The position numbers were made by a program, and so were the translations under genes. From JAVBLG01 sp031553655 (GTDB lineage Bacteria; Desulfobacterota; Desulfovibrionia; Desulfovibrionales; Desulfovibrionaceae), in NCBI GenBank assembly GCA_031553655.1, contig JAVBLG010000072.1, positions 1-64,000 on the forward strand: a stretch of 64,000 bases of DNA. Direction: 5' to 3'. The notes beneath the pieces are model-generated. The model was not told where the DNA came from, did no database searches, and saw nothing but the letters and a program-made list of their open reading frames with translations. This document shows, one piece after another, positions 7,743 to 16,401 of this stretch (positions are counted from its first letter, which is position 1; each line of letters begins with the position of its first letter).

Positions 7743-8858
7743 TTATGGATTGAAACATCGAAAACGTCTGGCCGGTTCATCCAAAATACGCTTATAGGTT
7801 TCGGCCGTTATTTTTGCCACGCTGAGTGGATTATGCCAAGTGTCGGCATAGTCCATGGCAGCCTCTCTTTTGGCTCGCAGCAGAGCGGGATTTTCTATTG
7901 CCTCCTCCAGCACGTTTTCAATTGTGGCCGGGGTGGCATGGAAAAAAGCATCTTTGCAGCCTTTGGCCATATCAGGGGGCACAAAATGCAAATCTTCCTC
8001 GCGTATATACGCCACAGTGGGGGTGCCGCGCAACATGGCCTCCACGCTGACCGCCCCATACCAGCCACACAGCAGTTGATCAACCAGAAGATCGGCTTCC
8101 CGGCAACGCCTGAGCACTTCATCGTGGGAAACTTTGTGCAGCCGAATAAGTTCCACCCGTGAACCGTATTTTTTTTTCAGTTTTTCCACGGCCGCCAAAA
8201 TGTAGCGAGTTCCCTTTACAGCGGCATTGGTTGGAGAATGCAATATCCTGAAAACATTGTCGCTCTTGCGGGTTGGAGGCAGTCCGGCGCGCGGCCCTGC
8301 CACAGTATAAGGCAGAAAGGCCGCGCGCTTGGGAAGAAAATACAATAAATCAGGATTCAAAGCAAAGATGGCATCGGCGTATTTTTCGGTTTTTTCAATG
8401 CGCTTTTTGCGCAAAGCATCTCTTTTTCCGTCATTGCACATGCCGTTGTAACAATCAGGTTCGTGGCATCCGGAAATTTCCGTTCTGTCCATGGTGGGAT
8501 ACTTTAATCGGGCGTCGCATCCCTGAAAAGTAAATACCATCCTGGAATTTTTGCCGTAAAAAGGGAGATCGCGCATCATTCCCAACGCATGTGGATCGAG
8601 CAGGGTTGTAGCGAAATTAAAATGGAAAATTGAATATTTGTTTCTTATTTTTGCAAGCTCCAGGCACAACCGCAAACGGCGCAACCAATAATGTGCCCGA
8701 GTGGGAGAAGGGCCATGGAACATGACCCGATCAAACGGATAATCCATCCATGAGCTGAAAGCCACCAGGCTTTCAGCTTGCAGCCCCAACGCGCGTTCAG
8801 CCTCGCACAGCCCCTGGGCGTTGCCGCCGACCTCCGTAGGAAGATGCAAAATTTTCAT
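7743..8858 (-). CDS. glycosyltransferase, GT-B fold
   Basis: A 371-residue protein opening with MKILHLPTEVGGNAQGLCEAE, a GT-B-like N-terminal Rossmann start. The C-terminal half carries RILHSPTNAAVKGTRYI and the donor-site region VDQLLCGWYGAVSVEAMLRGTPTVAY, where the E-x7-E type arrangement of family GT4 is only partly kept. A small cysteine cluster (SGCHEPDCYNGMC) near residues 125-137 might bind metal. It overlaps the upstream glycosyltransferase by four bases (ATGA), so the two are translationally coupled. It shares the SPTN and W-Y-G/A-V-EGM features with that neighbour and with the protein at 45525, suggesting related enzymes. Donor and acceptor are unknown. Confidence 0.7.
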   Translation of the reverse strand: MKILHLPTEVGGNAQGLCEAERALGLQAESLVAFSSWMDYPFDRVMFHGPSPTRAHYWLRRLRLCLELAKIRNKYSIFHFNFATTLLDPHALGMMRDLPFYGKNSRMVFTFQGCDARLKYPTMDRTEISGCHEPDCYNGMCNDGKRDALRKKRIEKTEKYADAIFALNPDLLYFLPKRAAFLPYTVAGPRAGLPPTRKSDNVFRILHSPTNAAVKGTRYILAAVEKLKKKYGSRVELIRLHKVSHDEVLRRCREADLLVDQLLCGWYGAVSVEAMLRGTPTVAYIREEDLHFVPPDMAKGCKDAFFHATPATIENVLEEAIENPALLRAKREAAMDYADTWHNPLSVAKITAETYKRILDEPARRFRCFNP

Positions 8859-10057
8859 TGTGGCGTTCCTTTTGTCCCATTCGCATCTAATCCCAGATGC
8901 GCATTGATTTCATGAAACATTTTACCAATAGCTTCTAAAGAGTGATGTTTGCGCGCGTATTCCCGCGAGGCCAGGCCTATCTCGCGCATGCGCTCGGGAT
9001 GGTCGAGCAGATCGCGCAACTTGTCCTTGACATTGGTGAAATCGCAATCAATGACCGGAGGCGGGTCCGTAATCAATCCGGCAAAACTGTATAGTTCCAG
9101 AATATCCTTGCGCAGACCGCACAGAATCGGCTTGCCGGCTGCCATGCCTTCCAGGGCGAACACGGCATACCAACCGGCCACCAGTTGTTCCGCAACAATA
9201 TGGCATTGTTGTATGTGTTCCAGAATGACCTTGTTGGGTTGCCCGCGTACCACTACAAGTTCAATGCGGTATCCTTCTTCGCGCAGTTCCCGCACAGCCT
9301 GTTCGAAGAAACGCGTTCCCTTGAATTCCGAATGGTTCGGGGCGTGCAAAATCTTGATCACATCGGTGGCTATGGTTTCCCACAATGCTTCGTTGAGTGG
9401 AGTGGCTTCAACATCCACGCAGAAGTGCCCCAGGCATAGCCTGTCCCAGAAGTGCATATAATCCACCCATTCCTGGCCCGAGAGCACATAGTCGGCATGC
9501 CTGCTCCATCTTTCAATCTGCTGGCGCACAAACAGGTGGCGATTTTTTTGGAACAGCGGATAATCGCGTGTGAGCGCCTGTTTGAGGCACAGATTGCGGC
9601 ACAACGACAAATCCTGCACATCGCTGCCATAGGGCATTACCAGCACTTTTGTCCCGGCCAGTTTATACAGCCACGGCTCAAGGCGCTTGTACGGGCTCCA
9701 GCCCAGGGGGCCCCCGGTGAAATAGATGTACAAGACCCGGTAGCGGAACAGAGCCATTACCGTCATGACCACCGCCCCTATGGGCAACGGCCAACGGTTA
9801 AATTTGATATCAAAATCGTTGGTTATGAAAAACAGGTGATTGACGAAGGTCTCGGCGCTGTATCCATAAAGTTGCAAGGCTTTTTTAAAAGTGACATTGT
9901 TGATGAACGGTTCCGGCCCCAGGCCCACATCCACGGACTTGCGTGCAAAACGTGAAGCAAGGGCGCAGGCCGCAAGGGCGCAGGCCACAACCGGCCACAA
10001 GGTCCACAATATGCCGCGATAGACTTTATACGCCAGTATGTACAGGTACTTTTTCAT
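8855..10057 (-). CDS. glycosyltransferase-like protein with N-terminal membrane segment
   Basis: About 400 residues, starting MKKYLYILAYKVYRG and followed by a hydrophobic stretch (about 14-33) that probably anchors it to the membrane. The C-terminal half has the same signatures as the downstream gene: KILHAPNHSEFKGTRFF and AEQLVAGWYAVFALEGMAAGKPILCG. It is therefore a GT-B glycosyltransferase relative. The start is uncertain: an ATG at 10144 extends the frame by 29 residues but leaves only 31 bases to the divergent gene at 10176. It overlaps the next gene by four bases. Confidence 0.65.
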   Translation of the reverse strand: MKKYLYILAYKVYRGILWTLWPVVACALAACALASRFARKSVDVGLGPEPFINNVTFKKALQLYGYSAETFVNHLFFITNDFDIKFNRWPLPIGAVVMTVMALFRYRVLYIYFTGGPLGWSPYKRLEPWLYKLAGTKVLVMPYGSDVQDLSLCRNLCLKQALTRDYPLFQKNRHLFVRQQIERWSRHADYVLSGQEWVDYMHFWDRLCLGHFCVDVEATPLNEALWETIATDVIKILHAPNHSEFKGTRFFEQAVRELREEGYRIELVVVRGQPNKVILEHIQQCHIVAEQLVAGWYAVFALEGMAAGKPILCGLRKDILELYSFAGLITDPPPVIDCDFTNVKDKLRDLLDHPERMREIGLASREYARKHHSLEAIGKMFHEINAHLGLDANGTKGTPQ

Positions 10058-10175
10058 TTTATATGGCCCATGGCTTGGAGCAGCCCCCATGCCGCCGGAA
10101 CGCTTGAAGCGCGGCGGGAAAAAATATAAACACCAGAAAACCATAAATTAACAAACAGTCAAATCAGAGCCTGGT

Positions 10176-11336
10176 ATGAATATTCTGTCAATAGCACCGG
10201 ACATCGACGCCGGAGGCTCCGCGCACAGCCTGCTGCATCTGGCGGAAGGCCTTGTGGAGCTCGGACACAAATTGAGTATTGTGACCATCGTGGCTCCCAA
10301 TCTTCAAAAGCCCCACTGTGTACGCTATAAAGAGCTTGGCATTGAAGTACGCTATGTGTATTTGCCTTATTTTCCGCTTCCCATGGTGGAATGCCGGGTC
10401 CCTTTCGCCAAAAATATCGCGCGCGCGGCACGTCATTTTTCCGGTTTTGCCGAATTACGGGCAATCGCCGAAAAGTCGCGCCCGGATCTGATTCACTATA
10501 ACAGCTACGCGGCCCTTTTTGCCGCGCTGGCCCTGGACGGCCCTGCCGTGCTGCATGCCAGAGAGCGCGTGCGCGAGCCCGCGCCGCTGCTATGGGCGTA
10601 TCGCGCCGCGATTAGAGCCAAAATATCTTCGATTACAGCCATCAATAATATGATCGGCGCTCAGGCCGAACGGTTGTGGGGCTTGCCGGTTTCGGTTGTA
10701 AACAACACTTGCGGCTTTGTTCCCCGGTTTCAAGAGTTCGACCGCAGTTCTCCCCTGCGCTACGGGCTGATTGCCCAGGTGCTGCCCGATAAGGGGCACC
10801 TGGAGTGCCTGGAGGCTTGCGCTACGGCCGCGGGAGAGCTGCGCGCCCGAGGCGTGGAAATTCACCTTTTCGGAGGCGAGCTTCCGGCTCATCGCGAGCT
10901 GTTCCGGAGCATTTCGGAAAAAATTCACCGAATGGGCCTGGAAGATTTTGTTTTCTTCCATGGGCCGACCAATCACCCTGAACAGGAAATAAGCCGCCTG
11001 CACCTGGCCATGTGCCTGGAAACGTCCGGCTACCCTCTGCAACGCAGTGTAATTGAAGCCATGTGCCAGGGCAGGGCAGTGCTGGCGACAGGAGACGATC
11101 AATCTTTTGTAACGCGCGGCCAAACCGGGGAACTGGTTGCCGCTGGTAATATTTCCGCTCTGGCCGGAGCCATGGTTCGACTGGCCGACCGTGAAACGCT
11201 TGAGCGCATGGGCCGGACGGCTGCCGAGCGGGCCGCCGTTCTGTTTGATCCGCAAATAAATGCCCGTGAAACCGCAAAATCTTGGGAACTCGCCGTTCAC
11301 TCCCGCACGGAGAACATTTCCACCCACATCAAGTAG
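10176..11336 (+). CDS. family GT4-type glycosyltransferase
   Basis: A 386-residue GT-B glycosyltransferase. The N-terminus MNILSIAPDIDAGGSAHSLLHLAEGL has the glycine-rich acceptor-domain loop, and IAQVLPDKGHLECLEA opens the donor domain. The donor-site segment LETSGYPLQRSVIEAMCQGRAVLATG contains the conserved E-x7-E-like pair. It is transcribed opposite to both neighbours. Its 3-prime end overlaps the convergent asparagine-synthase gene by 40 bases, which is unusual and implies mutual interference or a mis-sized end. Confidence 0.8.
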   Translation: MNILSIAPDIDAGGSAHSLLHLAEGLVELGHKLSIVTIVAPNLQKPHCVRYKELGIEVRYVYLPYFPLPMVECRVPFAKNIARAARHFSGFAELRAIAEKSRPDLIHYNSYAALFAALALDGPAVLHARERVREPAPLLWAYRAAIRAKISSITAINNMIGAQAERLWGLPVSVVNNTCGFVPRFQEFDRSSPLRYGLIAQVLPDKGHLECLEACATAAGELRARGVEIHLFGGELPAHRELFRSISEKIHRMGLEDFVFFHGPTNHPEQEISRLHLAMCLETSGYPLQRSVIEAMCQGRAVLATGDDQSFVTRGQTGELVAAGNISALAGAMVRLADRETLERMGRTAAERAAVLFDPQINARETAKSWELAVHSRTENISTHIK

Positions 11337-13177
11337 TTTAATATACGCCATATGCGCGCGTCATAAGTACTGTGCCCCGCGCGCATGTCCTCCCAGGCCT
11401 TGATGGTGAAATCCTTATTGATCAACGGACTGGACGCGGCGCGAAATATTTTGGAGATTTCGCCGTGCAAAGACAAAAGCCAACCGGGCTCGCCGGTGGC
11501 AAAGCCCACTTTGTCACGGCGATCCAGAATGGAGTCCGGCACTATGCCGCGCATGGCTTCGCGCAGCAGCGCCTTGCTGCGCCCGGAATCGTCCACCAGA
11601 TAATTTTCGGGAAGTGAAAAAGTAAATTCGGCCATTTCTCTGGTGAGGAAAGGAACGCGGTTTTCCAGAGAAAAAGCCATGGCGTTGCGATCTCCTTCGC
11701 GTAGAAGGCAGGGCAGATTTTCCCACGTTATGTAGTTGGCCAAAGTTGCCTTTACCACGTCTCGGCCCGCGTATGTGCCACGCGGCGGCGGCCCCGGACA
11801 CACATCGCGCTCGGCCAGGCCCGACGCTGAAACCCATGGTGAAAAACGCGCCGGATATAACGGCGCGGCCATATGCCGCCACAGCCTTTGCAGCATCCTC
11901 CGTGAGCTGCGCCCCGGCCAATTTCCAGCTTTTTGCAGAAAACAGGCCGCCTTTACGAAAGAACCGCGCTTCAGCAAACTCAGCAGGCGTTGCAGACAAA
12001 AGCCGTCGTAGCCGGCCAGCAGTTCGTCCGCGCCCTGGCCTTCAAGTAGAACACGCACGCCGGACTCAGCGGCCAGTTGAAACACGCGATATTGCGCGTA
12101 AATGGTTGTTTCGCGCAGCGGTTCGCCCTGGCGCAGCAGCAAGGTGGGTAAATCACGCCATAGCTCGGCCGCAGTGGGGCTGGAAGTTTTCCATTCCGCT
12201 CCGGTGTGTTTCACAATTTTTTCGGCCCAGGCCCGCTCGCTTAGTGCCGGTTGCCCGGCGGCGTGGCTGAACACTTTTATGGGCATGTCCGGATTCAGAT
12301 GCCGCGCGGCGCAAACAATGGACGACGAGTCGATGCCGCCGGACAAGGCAAAGCCCGGCCGCACGCTGCCGCGCAGATGCATGCTTACGGAGTCGAGAAA
12401 CAGCCCGCGCAGTTTTTCGGCCGCATCGGCAAACGATATATTCAGGCTATTGCTTAGATCCAGTCGCCAATACTGTCGAGGCTCTGATGCTTCACCGCTG
12501 CGCGTATCAACCTTCAGCCAATGCGCGGGAGGGAGTTGGCGAACCTCGGCCAGCATGGTCGCGGCCGCGCTTCCCGGCGCGCCGTGTTCAATATAGGCAT
12601 AGGCGCGGGCGGGGTCGACCCTGCGTTCAATCCAGGGAAACTCCAGAAGGGCCGGAAGTTCCGAGGCAAAAGCAAAACTTTTGGCGGACGCGCTGTAAAA
12701 AAAAGGCTTCACCCCAAAAATGTCTCTGGCGCAAAGCATAGTATGGCGTTCAGCGTCCAGAAACGCGAAGGCGAACATACCTTGCAAACGCGGCAGGCAC
12801 GCTTCACCCCAATGGACCAAGGCCCACAACAGGGCTTCCGAATCCGAATTTGAGGAAAAATTGAAACCTTCATCCTCCAACTCGCTGCGCAGTTGGAGGA
12901 AATTGTATATCTCGCCGTTAAAAACCAGATGAAAACGGCCGTCTGGGGAGCTCATGGGCTGTCTACCGGACGCGGAAGAGTCCACTATGGCTAGACGGGT
13001 GTGCCCGAGCATGAAATCCGGAGCACCGCTCTCGACGGTTTGGCCGCGAGAGCAAAAAATAACTCCACAATCATCCGGGCCGCGATGGCGCAGGGCGACC
13101 GTGATGCCGCGAGCCAGGTTTTTCGCCTGTGAAATTTGGTTGTTAAAACCTCTTACCGCTCCAAAAATACCGCACAT
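11297..13177 (-). CDS. glutamine-hydrolysing asparagine synthase-type amidotransferase (first copy)
   Basis: A 626-residue protein with an N-terminal class II glutamine amidotransferase domain, starting MCGIFGAV so that Cys2 becomes the nucleophile. It is joined to a synthetase domain with the ATP-binding loop FALSGGIDSSSI. GHTRLAIVD and FNGEIYNF are the expected glutaminase motifs. In glycan loci such enzymes often amidate uronic acids or other carboxylates rather than aspartate (WbpS-type proteins are the known example). With a second copy at 38788, a glycan role is likely here but not proven. Confidence 0.85.
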   Translation of the reverse strand: MCGIFGAVRGFNNQISQAKNLARGITVALRHRGPDDCGVIFCSRGQTVESGAPDFMLGHTRLAIVDSSASGRQPMSSPDGRFHLVFNGEIYNFLQLRSELEDEGFNFSSNSDSEALLWALVHWGEACLPRLQGMFAFAFLDAERHTMLCARDIFGVKPFFYSASAKSFAFASELPALLEFPWIERRVDPARAYAYIEHGAPGSAAATMLAEVRQLPPAHWLKVDTRSGEASEPRQYWRLDLSNSLNISFADAAEKLRGLFLDSVSMHLRGSVRPGFALSGGIDSSSIVCAARHLNPDMPIKVFSHAAGQPALSERAWAEKIVKHTGAEWKTSSPTAAELWRDLPTLLLRQGEPLRETTIYAQYRVFQLAAESGVRVLLEGQGADELLAGYDGFCLQRLLSLLKRGSFVKAACFLQKAGNWPGRSSRRMLQRLWRHMAAPLYPARFSPWVSASGLAERDVCPGPPPRGTYAGRDVVKATLANYITWENLPCLLREGDRNAMAFSLENRVPFLTREMAEFTFSLPENYLVDDSGRSKALLREAMRGIVPDSILDRRDKVGFATGEPGWLLSLHGEISKIFRAASSPLINKDFTIKAWEDMRAGHSTYDARIWRILNYLMWVEMFSVRE

Positions 13178-13272
13178 GTCGCGCCTTGCCTATATTATAT
13201 TTTCCTTGACTCGTTTTTGAGGGCGTGCAATCATTTACCAAAAGAATGAATGGTTAGCAAGCACACAAAACC

Positions 13273-13298
13273 AGCCGGTGCAATGCGCCGGCTTTATT
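13273..13298 (+). other. small hairpin upstream of the radical SAM gene
   Basis: AGCCGG and CCGGCT flank a nine-base loop, followed by TTATTT. It lies about 17 bases before the next start codon, so it could terminate read-through or shape the leader RNA. Confidence 0.35.
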
Positions 13299-13314
13299 TA
13301 CTAAATTGGAACTT

Positions 13315-14211
13315 ATGAGCGATTTTCCCAAACGTATTACTCTGGAACTGACCAATCGCTGCAATTTGCATTGCGTATTTTGCCCGCGCCGTTATATGGA
13401 AAAAGAACGCGGCGATATGGAACCGGCGTTTGCCTTTGATCTTATTGATGAAATGGCTCCGCATAAACCAGCCTTGATCCCCTTTTTCCGAGGCGAGTCA
13501 CTGCTGCATCCGCAATGGGACGTCATTCTGGAACATGCCGTGCGCAAGGGGGTAGGTCCAATACAGATGGCCACCAACGCCAGCCTGCTTACCGAGGAGC
13601 GGGCGCGGCGCATTGTGGATATCGGTGTGGATTTTTTGTCTTTTTCTATGGATACCCTCGATCCGGAGCGTTATCGCCGCCTGCGCGGCAGCGATTATAC
13701 CATTTCGTTGGAAAACGTTTTGCGCTTTCTGCGCTTGCTCGATGCCGCCGACGGCCAAGCCAAGGTGCAGGTTTCAGCGGTACGCACAGCGGACAATGCC
13801 GATGAAATTTCGCGTTTTGCGAATTTCTGGCTTGAGCATGTGCCCTATGTGCGCATTTATCCGGAACACTCGGCCGACGGGCACCCCGGCAGCCTGGCCC
13901 ATCCGCCTTTGCCGCGCGAATCCCGCAGACCTTGCCACAAAGTGCGCTCGGACATGGTCATCACCTGGAACGGCGAAGTTGCCCTGTGCAACCATGACTG
14001 GACGCGCAAAGTCACAGGCCAACCATTGGCAAATGTGGGACGCGGCGGCATTGCCGGAGCCTGGATCTCGGAAGCGTATCAGCGTGTGCGTCAGGCGCAC
14101 GACAGCGGAAATCTTTCCGGCATTGCTCCTTGCGAACACTGCGATCACTGGGCGGTGTCATACCTTGAGCCGGGCAGGCTGGGGGAATTGTATGTCAGGG
14201 ACGCGAGATAA
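13315..14211 (+). CDS. radical SAM protein with SPASM-like C-terminus
   Basis: A 298-residue protein. C16-NLH-C20-VF-C23 binds the radical SAM 4Fe-4S cluster, and the strand order and FRGESLLHPQW segment fit the family. The C-terminal cysteines (CHKVRSD, ALCNHDW, CEHCDHW) form a SPASM-like auxiliary cluster site. SPASM enzymes modify peptides or oxidise sugars and alcohols. Inside a glycan island, action on a sugar is plausible but unproven. A TTG at 13306 is in frame; I chose ATG 13315. It begins a plus-strand run reaching 25250. Confidence 0.85.
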   Translation: MSDFPKRITLELTNRCNLHCVFCPRRYMEKERGDMEPAFAFDLIDEMAPHKPALIPFFRGESLLHPQWDVILEHAVRKGVGPIQMATNASLLTEERARRIVDIGVDFLSFSMDTLDPERYRRLRGSDYTISLENVLRFLRLLDAADGQAKVQVSAVRTADNADEISRFANFWLEHVPYVRIYPEHSADGHPGSLAHPPLPRESRRPCHKVRSDMVITWNGEVALCNHDWTRKVTGQPLANVGRGGIAGAWISEAYQRVRQAHDSGNLSGIAPCEHCDHWAVSYLEPGRLGELYVRDAR

Positions 14212-14253
14212 ATTGGGCTTGAGAAAGCAGGTTTTGTTTGGCGGAGAACAATT

Positions 14254-16398
14254 ATGAGTTTGCGCATTCTACATATGGGCAACGTTGCCGGTAACGCCTA
14301 TAATCTCGCCAAGGGCTTGCGGGAACGCACGGATGTGGAGGCTGATGTTTTTAGTAACGGCTATACCTACTATCTTTCGCAGCCGGAATGGGAAGATGCC
14401 GATATAGATTTAATTGATTTGAATGGCGATGCCCCTGTTGATTGGAGCAAGGTTGATTTGAAGGGGTTTACACGGCCGTCGTGGTATACGGAAGAAGCGG
14501 GCGAGCTTGTCTCCAGAGCTTTGAAGCATAATTGGAAAGATTTGGCGCGCACTATTTTGTTTGTGCAGAGCGCCAGGCCGGATAAGGAACAGGCTGAATG
14601 CCTGCGCGAGATTTCGTCCTGTATCGAACAGGGAAAAAGCCCGGCCGGTTTGTTGGAATTCATGCGCGGGACACTGTTGCCGCGCAAAAATTCCGGTTTC
14701 AGGCCCGGTGACGAGGCCTGGCATAATTTCCTTCTGGGCGAGTTTGGCAGATTGTGCGCCCCGGCTGTGGGATCGAACATGATCCCGGGCGATTTGCGGT
14801 CCTTGCCTCATGATTTGTCGGCAGCTTTTGCGCGCTACGATATAATTCAAACGTATGGGGCGCCGCATCCGAGTTATCCGATGCTGCAAGCGCCCGCAAT
14901 TCCCCGTGTTGTATTCGAACACGGCACCATGCGGGAGCTTCCTTTTGAAAATTCGACTTGGGGAAGGCAGCTGGCTCTGGCATACGCCTGCGCTCACACA
15001 AATGTCATAACCAATCCCGACTGCCTTAAGGCCGCCGCCAGATTGGGATTGAGTAATTACGTTTATATCCCTCATCCGGTGGATGACGATAAATTTCGGC
15101 CTCGCCAGGATCCAGTTTTCAGAGCAAAATTACTTAATCAGTATCAAGCTGAAACATTGCTTTTCGCGCCCGCGCGTCAGAACTGGCTGATCAAGGGCAA
15201 TGACATCATGATTCGCGGCTTTGCCCGCCTTATCAAACGCGTGGGGCCAGGCCCAAAATTACTGCTGGGAGGTTGGGGGCAGGAAATAGCGCGTACTGTA
15301 GCCCTAATCAAGGAACTCGGCCTTGACGATCATATCTTTATGCTGCCGCCGCTGCCCAAACGTCTGTTGGCGCGTTATTACAATGCCGCCGACATCGTTC
15401 TGGACCAATTTCTTTTCGGAGGTTTTGGCACTACCGCGCCGGAAGCCATGGCTTGCGCCAAGCCCGTTCTGATCTCGTATTATCCCGAACAGAATGCGGC
15501 CGCTTTTCCCGTTCCTCCGCCTGTTTGCGACTGCCGCACACCGGAAGATATTGCCGAAACCCTTGAGCGCCTTCTTGAAAATCCGGCCCTGTGTGAACAA
15601 TTGGGGCAGGACGGGAAGGACTGGTTTTGTGAGCATCATTCGCTTGATCTGGTTGTCAGCCGGCACTTGGATATATACGAACGTATACTTCATTCCCCCG
15701 GCGTCGTTTCCGTGCCGGAAACCATCTCGCGCCGGGAGGGCCTGAGTTCGTCCGCCACAGTATTTATTAATTGCAATCAGCCTTTGGATGACTCCGGAAA
15801 GCCCGGACATTTGCGAACCATACTCGGCAAAAACGCTTTGCAGGTTGTGGACGCCCGCCTGAAGCAACTTGGTTTTGTGCGTCAGGTGGTGTTGTGCATG
15901 GGTATGCCCGAGCCGGAAACGGAAGGCGAAGCGCGACGTCTTGGCTGGCGTGTTATCCACAAGAGTAGTCCTTGGATGATGTTGCGCCAATTCCCTGTAC
16001 GCATAGTGCGCGATATTTTACGTTCCGATTTCATGCTGCGGTGCAGCATCGACTATCCTTTTCTGGACCCGGATCTGACCATAAAATGGTTTTCAGATTT
16101 GACCCTGGCTGGAAATGCTGTGGCGGCATCGCGTGTGGCGGCGGATCATCCTTATCTACCCCTTCGCGGCATGCCCAAAAAGGCCGCTGTGCGTTTGTTT
16201 TGCTATTGGATGTGCGTATCCGGCGATGCCGGGCAATGGGAAGAATGTTTTTGGGATATCGCTCGTCACTATGGAATTATATATCCTCCCGCTCTTCCAG
16301 ACGGCATTCCCAGAGGATCATTTGAAGATTGCCGGGATATACTGGAAAAACTTGGCCATACCAATTGGCTGCCCTTGTCTTCACAAAAGGAGAAGTAG
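14254..16398 (+). CDS. glycosyltransferase fused to a nucleotidyltransferase-like domain
   Basis: A 714-residue, two-part protein. Residues 1 to about 480 are a GT-B glycosyltransferase: MSLRILHMGNVAGNAYNLAKGL, the HTNVITNPDC segment, FAPARQNWLIKGNDI at the donor domain and DQFLFGGFGTTAPEAMACAKPVLIS at the donor site. Residues from about 500 resemble a degenerate cytidylyltransferase-like fold (LGKNALQVVDARLKQLG, then RCSIDYPFLDPDLTIKW). The usual nucleotide-binding signature is missing, so this part may be non-catalytic. GGAG precedes ATG 14254. The next gene starts three bases after its stop, so they are coupled. Confidence 0.75.
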   Translation: MSLRILHMGNVAGNAYNLAKGLRERTDVEADVFSNGYTYYLSQPEWEDADIDLIDLNGDAPVDWSKVDLKGFTRPSWYTEEAGELVSRALKHNWKDLARTILFVQSARPDKEQAECLREISSCIEQGKSPAGLLEFMRGTLLPRKNSGFRPGDEAWHNFLLGEFGRLCAPAVGSNMIPGDLRSLPHDLSAAFARYDIIQTYGAPHPSYPMLQAPAIPRVVFEHGTMRELPFENSTWGRQLALAYACAHTNVITNPDCLKAAARLGLSNYVYIPHPVDDDKFRPRQDPVFRAKLLNQYQAETLLFAPARQNWLIKGNDIMIRGFARLIKRVGPGPKLLLGGWGQEIARTVALIKELGLDDHIFMLPPLPKRLLARYYNAADIVLDQFLFGGFGTTAPEAMACAKPVLISYYPEQNAAAFPVPPPVCDCRTPEDIAETLERLLENPALCEQLGQDGKDWFCEHHSLDLVVSRHLDIYERILHSPGVVSVPETISRREGLSSSATVFINCNQPLDDSGKPGHLRTILGKNALQVVDARLKQLGFVRQVVLCMGMPEPETEGEARRLGWRVIHKSSPWMMLRQFPVRIVRDILRSDFMLRCSIDYPFLDPDLTIKWFSDLTLAGNAVAASRVAADHPYLPLRGMPKKAAVRLFCYWMCVSGDAGQWEECFWDIARHYGIIYPPALPDGIPRGSFEDCRDILEKLGHTNWLPLSSQKEK

Positions 16399-16401
16399 GC
16401 T

